From Salinarimonas sp. (GTDB lineage: Bacteria > Pseudomonadota > Alphaproteobacteria > Rhizobiales > Beijerinckiaceae): a stretch of 64,000 bases of DNA. The DNA is taken from the NCBI GenBank assembly GCA_020832565.1, contig JAFIEI010000003.1, positions 62,001-126,000 on the forward strand, in the 5' to 3' direction. Of this stretch, positions 33,715 to 41,951 are shown in pieces. The translations under genes were made by a program, and so were the position numbers. The number at the start of each line of letters is the position of its first letter. Position 1 is the first letter of the stretch. Under the pieces are notes generated by a model. The model searched no databases, had not been told where the DNA came from, and saw nothing but the letters and a program-made list of their open reading frames with translations.

Positions 33715-33893
33715 GATTTCAGCCGGTCGTGTCCGTGTTGACGAAGATCGATAGGCCTTAGCGCTAGAATAGATCCTGGCGCTAGAACAGGCCTTGGCGC
33801 TAGAAAGAGCAGCGGCGCCGACAAGTCAACCGGCGCCGATGACGCTTTCCGATCTGCGCGGGCGGGGCAGGGGCCCGGGCCCGAGCGCAGCCT

Positions 33894-34646
33894 TCAGCGC
33901 CCGCCGCGCGATACCCGTTCGATCTCGGCGCGGACCATGCGCTCGACAATGGTCGGCAGGTTGTCGTCGAGCCAGACCTTGAGCATCGGGCGCAGCATCT
34001 CCTTGACCAGATCGTCGAGGGTGCGCCCGTTATTCGACAGCACCGTATGCGCGAGCTGGTTGAAGGCGTTGCCCACGGCCTCGTCCGTCGCCTGCGAGAT
34101 CAGGCGGTCCTCGTCGATGAAAGGGCGATCAGCCGGGGCGGCGAATTGATGAGGGGGCGCGTATTCGGGCTCCGGCTCCGGCGCATGGCCGAAATCGAGC
34201 CCGTCATCCTCGTCATCATCCTTATCGGTGCCGATCGCATCGAAGGCGGCGTCGATGGCATCCTGCCCGTCGAGCTCCTCGCTTTCGTCCTCGCCATCGT
34301 CGGTGCCGATTGCGTCGAAATCGATCTGGCCGTCTTCCTGACGGAAGTCGATATCGTCGTGCTCCATCTCCAGGGCGGGAGGCGGGACCGGCTCGCCGAC
34401 ATCGGCGAGGTCGAGAATATCGTCGTCCTCTGCAGAGTCGTCATCCTCGAAAGGCTGTGGCGCCGCGGCGCGCTCCTCGGGCATGTCCGCGCCGTCATCG
34501 CCGATCGCCTCGGACATGGCCTGCTCGAAGGGATCTTCCTCGTCGCCCTTGTTCGCAGCCTCCTGATCGTCGGCGATGATGCGCCGGATCGAGGCCAGAA
34601 TCTCCTCCATCGAGGGTTCGTCGGTCTTCGGATTGGCCTGGCTCAT
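33894..34646 (-). CDS. popZ: Polar organizing protein PopZ (DUF2497)
   Basis: The 250-residue protein has the three-part PopZ layout: an N-terminal helix PSMEEILASIRRIIADDQE (residues 12-30) that binds client proteins, a long acidic, Pro-containing disordered region (30-175, rich in DD and ED), and a C-terminal oligomerisation domain (EAVGNAFNQLAHTVLSNNG, DLVKEMLRPMLKVWLDDNLP, IVERMVRAEIERVSRG). PopZ forms a cytoplasmic polar condensate that anchors ParB-parS and recruits cell-cycle kinases. Together with the GPR-like protein it points to an asymmetrically growing cell. The acidic linker is longer than in Caulobacter. Confidence 0.92.
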   Translation of the reverse strand: MSQANPKTDEPSMEEILASIRRIIADDQEAANKGDEEDPFEQAMSEAIGDDGADMPEERAAAPQPFEDDDSAEDDDILDLADVGEPVPPPALEMEHDDIDFRQEDGQIDFDAIGTDDGEDESEELDGQDAIDAAFDAIGTDKDDDEDDGLDFGHAPEPEPEYAPPHQFAAPADRPFIDEDRLISQATDEAVGNAFNQLAHTVLSNNGRTLDDLVKEMLRPMLKVWLDDNLPTIVERMVRAEIERVSRGGR

Positions 34647-34770
34647 GCGAAACTCTCACCGCGATAGAGTGCGCCTTCGGCGAGAATCACCCCGCCATGA
34701 CATATATTATGGTTAAACGATGCGAGGCCGTTCCGCAAAGGGGCGAAAACCCTTCGCCCACAGACGTTTT

Positions 34771-36183
34771 TCAGTCGCCGGACGGTGTCGAAGTGCCCCA
34801 GATCCGGCCGCGGACCTGCTCGTAGTGCTCGCGGGAATCGTATTCCGCCACCGCCAGCCCGAGCTGACCCGGCGTAAGGCGACCCATTGACTGGACGAGG
34901 GAGAAGGCGGCGACGATACGGTCGCGCTGGGCGGTGATCAGATTGACGCGGGCGTTCAGCAATTCCTGCTGCGCGTTGAGCACGTCGAGCGTGGTGCGCT
35001 GACCCACGCGGGCCTCCTCGCGCACGCCGGTGAGCGCCGTCTCGGCCGCCTCGACCTGGATTTCGGCTGCTTCGATCTGTGCGGTTGCCGCTTCCAGGGA
35101 GCCCCAGGCGGTTATGACATTGGCGCGCACGTCCTCGCGCGCCTGCTCCAACTCGAAGCGGAACTCGTTGACGGTCTCCTTCGCAGCGCGAACACGCGAG
35201 GAAACCTCGCCGCCCTGATAGAGCGGGACGGTCAGCTGTGCGGTGATCGAGGCGCTGGTCTGGCGATCGCCGCGCTGCTGCGCATCGAAACGCCGGTCGA
35301 TCGAGCCGCGCACGCTGGCGCGCGGCAACAGCTCCGCCTCTGCAACCTTTACGGCGATCTGGGCGCCGTCGAGCGCATGGCGCGCGGCGATGATCGAAGG
35401 ATTTTCGGTCAGGCCGAACTGCAGGGCTGTATCGAGATTGCCGGGGATCAGCCGCTCCGGCGCGCGCCCGGGCCCGAGCTCACGCGGCTCGACGCCGATA
35501 ACCTGGCGGTAGCGCCCGATATTGGCACGCAGATTCGCCTCGGCGAGGCTGACCTGGGAGCGTGCTGAGGCAAGCCGCGACTCGGCCTGGGCAACATCCG
35601 TGCGGGTGACTTCGCCCACCTCGAACCGGTCACGGGACTGCCGCAACTGCTCGTCGAGCACCTCGACATTGTTGCGCTGCAGATTGAGAATGGCGGTATC
35701 GCGCAGCACGTTCATGTAGATTTCGGCGCCGCGAAACAGCGTCTGCTGCACCGTCGCCTCAAGGCGCATGCGTGCGGCGAGGACCTGTGTCTCGGCCCGA
35801 CGAACGGCATTGCCGGTACGCCCACTGTCGAAGATGTTCTGCGTGATTTCAAGGCCGATCCCGCGCGGATCACGGGATGTCGAGTCGAGCGCTCCGGTGA
35901 TCGGATTGGGGCGCCAGGTGATCTGGCTGCCGATATCGGCCGTGGCGTTGATGCGCGGACGATAGCCCGAGCGCGCCTGCGGAACGCCTTCATTGGTTGC
36001 GCGCAGGCCGGCGCGGGAGGCGTTGATGACCGGGCTGTTCTGGTAGGCGCGGGCGAGAGCGGTGTCGATCGTCTCGGCCCGGGCCTCGTTGGCGGCAGGC
36101 AGGGCGGCCATCGCGAAGCCGGTCAGAAGCAGACCTGTCGTCGCGAGGAATGTGACGAAGGGGCCTCGTCTTGCTCTGGTCAC
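34771..36183 (-). CDS. TolC-family outer membrane efflux protein
   Basis: The 470-residue precursor has a signal peptide ending around NEARA-ET. The mature protein shows the twofold TolC repeat: ETIDTALARAYQNSPVINASRAGLRA and, in the second half, TALQFGLTENPSIIAARHALDGA, each beginning the helix-strand-helix unit, plus GQRTTLDVLNAQQELLNARVNLITAQRDR near the end. It forms the outer-membrane tunnel for type I secretion and RND pumps, resembling BepC of Hyphomicrobiales. The start is GTG at 36181-36183. It lies downstream of the pcm-like gene and upstream of popZ, a conserved order. Confidence 0.94.
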   Translation of the reverse strand: MTRARRGPFVTFLATTGLLLTGFAMAALPAANEARAETIDTALARAYQNSPVINASRAGLRATNEGVPQARSGYRPRINATADIGSQITWRPNPITGALDSTSRDPRGIGLEITQNIFDSGRTGNAVRRAETQVLAARMRLEATVQQTLFRGAEIYMNVLRDTAILNLQRNNVEVLDEQLRQSRDRFEVGEVTRTDVAQAESRLASARSQVSLAEANLRANIGRYRQVIGVEPRELGPGRAPERLIPGNLDTALQFGLTENPSIIAARHALDGAQIAVKVAEAELLPRASVRGSIDRRFDAQQRGDRQTSASITAQLTVPLYQGGEVSSRVRAAKETVNEFRFELEQAREDVRANVITAWGSLEAATAQIEAAEIQVEAAETALTGVREEARVGQRTTLDVLNAQQELLNARVNLITAQRDRIVAAFSLVQSMGRLTPGQLGLAVAEYDSREHYEQVRGRIWGTSTPSGD

Positions 36184-36344
36184 GAATCGTATCCCGTTGC
36201 TGCGCCACCATGACGAAATCGCACGCAGATGCGGCCCTGGCGGGACTCATCAGCTTACCGAATGTAAACCGGTCTCACTCCGAGCGGAAGCCGAGCGTCG
36301 CGTTTGGCGCAATTGCGGCGCCGCCGTGGCTTTTCCGCAACGCT

Positions 36345-37016
36345 TCAGAAGACGAAGCCCGGATCCTCGCGGAAAGCATTCAGGGGCTGCGCAGCGGCAT
36401 CGAAGACGGGCCGGTCGCCGATAATGTCGCCGGATCGCACGAACAAGGTCACGCGGCTGGTGCGCCCGCCGTCTCCCATGACCGTGACGAGACGCCCGCC
36501 ATCGGCGAGCTGTGCCAGGAGTGGTTCGGGGCGCTGCTGGACTGCGGCATTGACGAGAATCGCGTCGAAGCCGTCCTTGTCGGCGAAATCGGCATCGAAG
36601 GGCTTCTCGATGATCGCGACATCGGCGACGCCTGCCCGGGCAAGGTTCTCGCGCGTCTTTTCCGCAAGCGCCGGGTCGGGCTCGGCGATGCTGACGGCGA
36701 CGCCGAGGCGTGATGCCACTGCGGCTTCGTAGCCGAGCGCACCCGCGATGATCAGCAGGTGTTCTCCCTCCTGCAGGTCGAGATTCTGCAGCATCCGGGC
36801 AAAGACCATCGGAGCCAGGAAGTGGCGCGTCTCGCCCTCCGCGCCAGTCGCGACGACGAGCGGGCGATCGGAATAGGCGAGCATCGCCAGATCCGCCGGC
36901 GCGAAGATTTCGCGCGGGGTGTCGTTCATGGCCGAGAGCACGCTGTGATCGCTGATATCATAGGTCCGCAGCTGGTTGTCGACCATCATGCGGCGGACTT
37001 TGGCGTAATCGATCAT
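36345..37016 (-). CDS. Protein-L-isoaspartate O-methyltransferase family protein
   Basis: The 223-residue protein starts MIDYAKVRRMMVDNQLRTYDISD, the alphaproteobacterial form of the PIMT N-terminus. TPREIFAPADLAMLAYSDRPL is followed by the SAM-binding region EGEHLLIIAGALGYEAAVASRLG, with AGALGY replacing the usual GTGSGY, then VSIAEPDPALAEKTREN and DAILVNAAV. The weak glycine motif raises doubt about classical repair activity. These short Pcm-like proteins nearly always sit just upstream of tolC in Hyphomicrobiales, as here. Start 37016 is chosen because upstream codons are not protein-like. Confidence 0.85.
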   Translation of the reverse strand: MIDYAKVRRMMVDNQLRTYDISDHSVLSAMNDTPREIFAPADLAMLAYSDRPLVVATGAEGETRHFLAPMVFARMLQNLDLQEGEHLLIIAGALGYEAAVASRLGVAVSIAEPDPALAEKTRENLARAGVADVAIIEKPFDADFADKDGFDAILVNAAVQQRPEPLLAQLADGGRLVTVMGDGGRTSRVTLFVRSGDIIGDRPVFDAAAQPLNAFREDPGFVF

Positions 37017-37122
37017 GGCTCGTCTCTCAGCATGGCTTCCGGTTCGTGCCGGCAGGCCGGGTTTTGTGGCATCGGCGGGCAAAACGCAAGAGCAGCTATC
37101 GAAAGCGGGTCTCGAGAGCAGG

Positions 37123-37356
37123 TCAGTCGTCGTTGCCGGTGGTCAACTCCTCCGGGCGCTTGCCTTCGTCACAACCGCGTGCGCGCAAATGGCCGCGTGC
37201 GCGCAGCCAGTCGGCGAGGATGCGTGTTGCCAGATCCTGCCGCGATGGGCGGTCGGCTTCCTGCGCGCAGGCATGATCAAGCCCGGCGAGAAGGTTCGCC
37301 GGGAGTGTGATCGAGGCCTGCGCTTCGGTCGAAGGCTTTTGCGGGTCGTCGGACAT
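37123..37356 (-). CDS. Small ribbon-helix-helix-like protein, 77 aa
   Basis: After a polar lead (MSDDPQKPSTEAQ) comes ASITLPANLLAGLDHACAQEADRPSRQDLATRILADWLRARG, which has the strand-helix-helix spacing of ribbon-helix-helix DNA-binding proteins. The last 15 residues are polar. No toxin partner is adjacent, so it may be a small regulator rather than an antitoxin. It starts 36 bases after the glpX stop on the same strand, so it is probably the distal gene of hom-glpX. The ribosome site is weak. Confidence 0.6.
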   Translation of the reverse strand: MSDDPQKPSTEAQASITLPANLLAGLDHACAQEADRPSRQDLATRILADWLRARGHLRARGCDEGKRPEELTTGNDD

Positions 37357-37391
37357 GTCTTTGCACTCGCGTGTGAACCTGTCTTCGCGGA

Positions 37392-38387
37392 TCAATCCAG
37401 ATGGAACTTGGCGAACTCACGGTGCTCGGCGCGGATGCTGCGCACCGTACCGGTGGCCGAGCGATAGACCACGGTTTCCGTCTCGATCACTTCGGGGCCG
37501 AAGCGCACGCCGGAGACGAGTGCGCCGTCGGTCACGCCGGTCAGTGCCACGATGACGTCGCCGGAGGCGAGCTCGGTCATGTCGTACTTCTTCTCGGGAT
37601 CCTTCACGCCCATGGCCTTGGCGCGCGTCAGGGTATCCTCGCGATCGAGGATCAGGCGGGCCTGCATCTGGCCACCGATGCAGCGCAGGGCGCCGGCGGC
37701 GAGGACGCCTTCGGGCGCGGCGCCGATGCCGAGATAGATGTCGATCCCGGTTTTCTCCGGCATTGCCGTATAGATCACGCCGGCCACATCGCCGTCGCTG
37801 ATCAGCCGCACGCTGGCGCCGGTGGAGCGGATGGCCGCGATCAGGTCATGGTGGCGCGGGCGATCGAGGATCAGGGCGGTGATGTCGGATGCTTCCACGC
37901 CCTTGGCCTTGGCGAGCGCGTGGATGTTGCCCTGTGGGCTCGCATCGAGATCGACGACACCCTTGGGATATCCTGGGCCGATGGCGATCTTGTTCATGTA
38001 GACGTCGGGAGCCGCCAGCAGGGTGCCCGCCTCGGCCATGGCCATCACGGCGACGGAGCCGGGCATGTCCTTGGCGCAGAGCGTCGTGCCTTCCAGCGGA
38101 TCGACGGCGATATCGACCTTGGGGCCGTCGCCGTTGCCGACCTTCTCCCCGATGAAGAGCATGGGCGCCTCGTCGCGCTCGCCCTCGCCGATGACGACGG
38201 TGCCGTCGATCTGCAGCTTGTTGAGCTCGCGGCGCATGGCATCGACGGCCGCCTGGTCGGCGGCTTTCTCGTCGCCGCGCCCGCGCAGACGCGCGGCGGA
38301 GACCGCGGCGCGTTCGGTCACGCGCACGAGTTCGAGGGTGAGAATGCGTTCGATGAAGGGATTGGGCGTGATTTTCTTGTCGGCCAT
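37392..38387 (-). CDS. glpX: Class II fructose-1,6-bisphosphatase GlpX
   Basis: The 331-residue protein belongs to the lithium-sensitive phosphatase superfamily and hydrolyses fructose 1,6-bisphosphate in gluconeogenesis. Metal-binding and family motifs are present: VVIGEGERDEAPMLFIGEKVG, VDPLEGTTLCAKDMPGSVAVMAMA, GVEASDITALILDRPRH, YLGIGAAPEGVLAAGALRCIGGQMQARL. AGGAGG at a good distance precedes the ATG. A perfect 9-bp hairpin sits just upstream of that ribosome site. It follows hom on the same strand with a 47-base gap, an order seen in other Alphaproteobacteria. Confidence 0.96.
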   Translation of the reverse strand: MADKKITPNPFIERILTLELVRVTERAAVSAARLRGRGDEKAADQAAVDAMRRELNKLQIDGTVVIGEGERDEAPMLFIGEKVGNGDGPKVDIAVDPLEGTTLCAKDMPGSVAVMAMAEAGTLLAAPDVYMNKIAIGPGYPKGVVDLDASPQGNIHALAKAKGVEASDITALILDRPRHHDLIAAIRSTGASVRLISDGDVAGVIYTAMPEKTGIDIYLGIGAAPEGVLAAGALRCIGGQMQARLILDREDTLTRAKAMGVKDPEKKYDMTELASGDVIVALTGVTDGALVSGVRFGPEVIETETVVYRSATGTVRSIRAEHREFAKFHLD

Positions 38388-38404
38388 GGGGCGAACCTCC
38401 TGAT

Positions 38405-38426
38405 GCGATCACCACACGGTGATCGC
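38405..38426 (-). promoter_or_regulatory. Perfect inverted repeat between hom and glpX
   Basis: GCGATCACC (38405-38413), a four-base loop and GGTGATCGC (38418-38426) form a perfect nine-bp hairpin nine bases after the hom stop and just upstream of the glpX AGGAGG. It may stabilise the intercistronic RNA, attenuate read-through or serve as a protein site. There is no U-run. Confidence 0.6.
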
Positions 38427-38434
38427 GACTGCTC

Positions 38435-39754
38435 TTATTCTCGCTCGATTCGGATGACTTGCGCATCCTCCGAGATCAATCCGTCTTCCGCGATCTGCCG
38501 GATGGCCTCGCGCACCGCGCCCTCACTGGTCGCATAGGTGATCAAGACGACCGGGACCGGCGCCCCGGAGCGTCCCGTCGGGTCGAGCGCGGCGGCTTCC
38601 GAGCGGCGCTGCAGGATGCTCTCCAGGGAAATGTCGTTCTCGGCCATATGCGTGGCGATGCCGGCAGCGGCGCCCGGGCGATCGAAGACCGAGAGACGCA
38701 CATAGTAGCCACCCTCATGGCGCTGCATCGGCGCGCGCTCGGCGACCTCCATCTGCGCCACCGGCCAGCCGAAAGGCGGGCGGGGAGGGGTGCCGGCCAC
38801 ATCGGCGATATCGGCCAGAACCGCCGAGGCGGTGGCGTCACCGCCCGCACCCGGGCCGATCAGGGTGAGTTCACCCACGGCATCGGCGTCGATGGTCACG
38901 GCATTGGTAACACCCATGACCTGCGCGATCGAGGAATCCTTGGGCACCATGGTCGGATGGACGCGCTGCTCGATGCCGGTCCGTGTGCGCTCGGCCACGC
39001 CGAGCAGCTTGATGCGAAAGCCCAGATCGTCGGCCATCTTCAGATCGAGCGGTGTGATCGCCGAAATGCCCTCGACATAGATCGCATCCGCGTCGATCTG
39101 CGTGCCGAAGGCGAGGCTCGTCAGCAGCGCCAGCTTGTGGGCAGTGTCATAGCCCTCGACATCGAAGGTCGGATCGGCCTCGGCATAGCCGAGACGCTGC
39201 GCGTCCGCGAGGCATTCGGCGAAGGAGAGGCCCTCCGCTTCCATGCGCGAGAGGATATAGTTGCAGGTGCCGTTCAGGATTCCGTAGAGGCGGGTCACGC
39301 GGTTCCCCGCCAGCGCCTCGCGCATGGTCTTGACGATGGGTATGCCACCGGCAGCGGAGGCCTCGAAGGCGAGATGAACGCCGTTTTCCTCGGCAAGCAC
39401 CGCAAGCGCATTTCCGTGCTTGGCCAGAAGTGCCTTGTTGGCCGTGACGACATGCTTGCCCGCCTTCAGCGCCGCCTCGACGGCATAGCGGGCCGGGCCC
39501 TCGTCGCCGCCGATGAGTTCGACGAAGCAATCGATGTCATCGGAGCCGGCAAGCGCGATCGGATCGTCGAACCAGGCGAGACCCGCGAGATCGACGCCAC
39601 GATCACGGCTGCGATCGCGGGCGCTCACGGCGGTGACGGCAATGCCTCGACCGCTGCGGACGCCCATCATCGCACCGTGCTGATCCATGAGCCGCACGAG
39701 AGACGCTCCGACAGTTCCAAGGCCGGCCACGCCGATCCGCAATGCATTCGTCAT
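38435..39754 (-). CDS. hom: Homoserine dehydrogenase
   Basis: The 439-residue enzyme reduces aspartate semialdehyde to homoserine, feeding threonine and methionine synthesis. The Rossmann motif GVAGLGTVGASLVRLM is at the start; GILNGTCNYILSRMEAEGLSFAECLADAQRLGYAEADPTFDVEGYDTAHKLALL, split across residues 180-235, holds the catalytic Lys and Asp. A C-terminal ACT domain (YYVRLSVFDRPGAAAGIATHMAENDISLESILQ) suggests threonine feedback. Start at 39754 has GGTGAG upstream; earlier codons look non-coding. It is divergent from the O-acetylhomoserine sulfhydrylase gene, so both homoserine-pathway genes share one control region. Confidence 0.96.
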   Translation of the reverse strand: MTNALRIGVAGLGTVGASLVRLMDQHGAMMGVRSGRGIAVTAVSARDRSRDRGVDLAGLAWFDDPIALAGSDDIDCFVELIGGDEGPARYAVEAALKAGKHVVTANKALLAKHGNALAVLAEENGVHLAFEASAAGGIPIVKTMREALAGNRVTRLYGILNGTCNYILSRMEAEGLSFAECLADAQRLGYAEADPTFDVEGYDTAHKLALLTSLAFGTQIDADAIYVEGISAITPLDLKMADDLGFRIKLLGVAERTRTGIEQRVHPTMVPKDSSIAQVMGVTNAVTIDADAVGELTLIGPGAGGDATASAVLADIADVAGTPPRPPFGWPVAQMEVAERAPMQRHEGGYYVRLSVFDRPGAAAGIATHMAENDISLESILQRRSEAAALDPTGRSGAPVPVVLITYATSEGAVREAIRQIAEDGLISEDAQVIRIERE

Positions 39755-40076
39755 CAATCTCACCCGAGTTTTACCCGACTTGCGCCGCGAGCCGTGTGTT
39801 TCGGCGCCCCCGTCGGTTCCAGCCTCTCTTGCACGGTTTTGCCGCACGGTTCAAGAATGCGTCACCGTCGTCATCCGCTTTTGCGGATGATCGCCGTTGG
39901 TTGCGTATCGCCCCGGCAAGCCCGGATCCCACGCGTTGACGCATTCCGAGTGTTCTATTAAAAGAACGATCGTTCTTTACAAGGCACGATTATGCGCGGT
40001 CTGCGCGCAGACGAACATGCGCAGGGTGCGCACCCACACAATGCAGCGCGTTTCGCGCGAAAGGGAGATGCAAACG
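39755..40076. other. Divergent control region between hom and O-acetylhomoserine sulfhydrylase gene
   Basis: These 322 bases contain a perfect 20-nt hairpin (TCATCCGC-TTTT-GCGGATGA, 39871-39890), a TTGACG -35 candidate at 39936-39941 and an 18-bp palindrome at 39961-39978. I looked for a SAM-II (metA) riboswitch in front of the sulfhydrylase gene and did not find its conserved pseudoknot pieces. Confidence 0.55.
39961..39978. promoter_or_regulatory. 18-bp perfect palindrome, candidate repressor operator
   Basis: AAAGAACGATCGTTCTTT is its own reverse complement. It overlaps or directly follows the expected -10 region of a TTGACG-led promoter and lies 99 bases before the sulfhydrylase start. 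Length and symmetry suit a TetR/ArsR-type dimer. It does not fit the alphaproteobacterial LexA box, which needs a direct repeat. Confidence 0.6.
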
Positions 40077-41357
40077 ATGTCAGAACAAGCGCCCGGTTTC
40101 GATACCCTCGCCATTCATGCCGGCGCCACGCCGGATCCCGCCACCGGCGCGCGCGCCACGCCGATCTACCAGACGACTTCCTTCGTCTTCGACGATGTCG
40201 ACCATGCTGCGTCACTGTTCGGCCTGCAGGCTTTCGGCAATATCTATTCGCGCATCACCAACCCCACCTGCGCGGTGCTCGAGCAGCGCGTCGCTGCGCT
40301 CGAAGGCGGTACGGCGGCGCTCGCGGTGGCGTCCGGCCATGCTGCGGAATTCCTGACGCTGCACGCGCTGATGGAGCCGGGGGACGAGTTCATCGCCGCA
40401 AAGAAGCTCTATGGCGGCTCGATCAACCAGTTCACCCATTCCTACAAGAATTTCGGCTGGCAGGTGAAATGGGCCGATACCGAGGATCCGGCCTCCTTCG
40501 ATGCCGCTGTCACGGACAAGACCAAGGCGATCTTCATCGAATCGATCGCCAATCCCGGCGGCGTGATCGTCGATATCGCGGCGATCGCCGAAATCGCGAA
40601 GAAGCACAACATCCCCCTCATCGTCGATAACACGATGGGCACGCCGTATCTGGTGCGGCCCTTCGAGCACGGCGCCGACATCATCGTGCATTCCGCGACG
40701 AAGTTCCTCGGCGGCCACGGCAATTCCATCGGCGGGCTGATCGTCGACGGCGGCAGCTTCAACTGGGTCGGCGACAAGCGCTATCCGATGCTCTCGGCGC
40801 CGCGCCCGGAATATAACGGCATGGTGCTCGGCGAGACCTTCGGCAATTTCGCCTTCGCCATCGCCACGCGGGTTCTCGGGCTGCGCGATCTCGGCCCGGC
40901 GCTGTCGCCCTTCAACGCCTTCATGATCCTCACGGGCATCGAGACGCTGCCGCTGCGCATGCAGCGCCATTCCGACAATGCGCTTACTGTAGCGAAGCAT
41001 CTCGCTTCCCACCCGGCGGTGGAATGGGTGAGCTATCCGGGGTTGGAAGGTGACCGTTACAACGCGCTCGCCAAGCGCTATTGCCCGAAGGGTGCCGGCG
41101 CCGTCTTCACTTTCGGCCTGAAGGGCGGCTATGACGCGGGCGTTTCGCTGGTCTCGAAGCTTCAACTCTTCTCGCACCTGGCCAATATCGGCGATACCCG
41201 CTCGCTGGTGATCCACCCGGCATCGACCACCCACCGCCAGCTCACCGACGAGCAGCGTGTCGCGGCCGGCGCCGGCCCGGAAGTGGTGCGCCTGTCCATC
41301 GGCCTGGAAGACGTTGCGGATCTGATCGGCGATCTCGATCAGGCGCTTTCGGGGTAA
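40077..41357 (+). CDS. O-acetylhomoserine aminocarboxypropyltransferase (sulfhydrylase)
   Basis: The 426-residue PLP enzyme of the Cys/Met metabolism family makes homocysteine from O-acetylhomoserine and sulfide. Motifs: FDTLAIHAGATPDPATGARATPIYQTTSFVF at the start, YSRITNPTCAVLEQRVAALEGG, and the PLP-lysine segment ADIIVHSATKFLGGHGNSIGG (about residue 207). The length and the NFAFAIATRVLGLRDLGPALSPFNAF insertion point to the MetY/Met17 branch rather than MetZ or MetB. ATG 40077 has AAGGGAG nine bases upstream. Divergent from hom, it completes a short homoserine-to-methionine unit; the homoserine acetyltransferase is not in the window. Confidence 0.95.
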   Translation: MSEQAPGFDTLAIHAGATPDPATGARATPIYQTTSFVFDDVDHAASLFGLQAFGNIYSRITNPTCAVLEQRVAALEGGTAALAVASGHAAEFLTLHALMEPGDEFIAAKKLYGGSINQFTHSYKNFGWQVKWADTEDPASFDAAVTDKTKAIFIESIANPGGVIVDIAAIAEIAKKHNIPLIVDNTMGTPYLVRPFEHGADIIVHSATKFLGGHGNSIGGLIVDGGSFNWVGDKRYPMLSAPRPEYNGMVLGETFGNFAFAIATRVLGLRDLGPALSPFNAFMILTGIETLPLRMQRHSDNALTVAKHLASHPAVEWVSYPGLEGDRYNALAKRYCPKGAGAVFTFGLKGGYDAGVSLVSKLQLFSHLANIGDTRSLVIHPASTTHRQLTDEQRVAAGAGPEVVRLSIGLEDVADLIGDLDQALSG

Positions 41358-41474
41358 GGCGCTCCGGCGAATCCGGTCGGCGGTTCGACGAGAGCCGCCG
41401 GTCGGCTTCGGGGGGTGAGATTGCGTGGCAGCTGATCCGGGGCCGATATCCGATGATTCGGTATACAATGCTGG

Positions 41475-41951
41475 CTACGGCGTCCTGTTGCGCAACGTCA
41501 CCCACGCTGCGAACGCCCGCCGATCCTTGATCGGTACGGCGAGGAATGCCGTAATCGTCGCTTCGGCAGTGTCGATCGCGGTGGTGACGTCGGAACGTGT
41601 GAACCGTGCATGCGGATCGTAGTCGGCCCTGTGCCGTTCGATCTGCAGGTCCACGAAATGATTGGCGAAATCCTCGATATCGCGTGGAAACCGGCCCATG
41701 ACCTGCCGGTTGAGGCATTGGCTCTTGGCAAAACCGTGTTCGATCGCGCGGTAGGCTTGGGCCCAGGCCGGGTTACTTCTGTCCGCGCTCGCCGTACCGA
41801 TCAGGCAATCCGCACAGTTCCTGCACATCGCATGAAACATGGCGTAGTAGGCCGTACTAAGGGCGCGCTTGAGTTCGGACTGGCGCGGCTTTTGGGCCGA
41901 TTGCCGATTCGCTGAAGCTCTGGCCGTCGCGATCAGGTCAAGCGGCTGCAC
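41475..41951 (-). CDS. HEPN-domain protein, possible RNase toxin
   Basis: The 158-residue all-helical protein has the HEPN N-terminal helix (SELKRALSTAYYAMFHAMCRNCADCLIG, about 25-52) and a C-terminal helix pair with ERHRADYDPHARF (about 105-117). Within it R-ADYDP-H fits the R-x4-6-H catalytic signature of HEPN ribonucleases. I choose a GTG start at 41951 with GGAG seven bases upstream; a TTG at 41966 is also open. The start lies inside the last codons of the preceding 95-residue gene, so the two are coupled. No MNT nucleotidyltransferase motif is seen in the partner, so this is not a standard HEPN/MNT pair. Confidence 0.72.
   Translation of the reverse strand: MQPLDLIATARASANRQSAQKPRQSELKRALSTAYYAMFHAMCRNCADCLIGTASADRSNPAWAQAYRAIEHGFAKSQCLNRQVMGRFPRDIEDFANHFVDLQIERHRADYDPHARFTRSDVTTAIDTAEATITAFLAVPIKDRRAFAAWVTLRNRTP

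Noticed and set aside
34647-34770. CtrA site upstream of popZ (TTTAACCATAATATA region)
   Set aside because: Only one half-site matches; the second half at N7 is ATAT rather than TTAAC.
39961-39978. LexA box reading of the palindrome
   Set aside because: Alphaproteobacterial LexA needs GTTC-N7-GTTC as a direct repeat; this is an inverted repeat with a four-base centre.
39755-40076. SAM-II riboswitch before the sulfhydrylase gene
   Set aside because: The conserved pseudoknot segments, including the GCTAAA-like 3' part, are not present.
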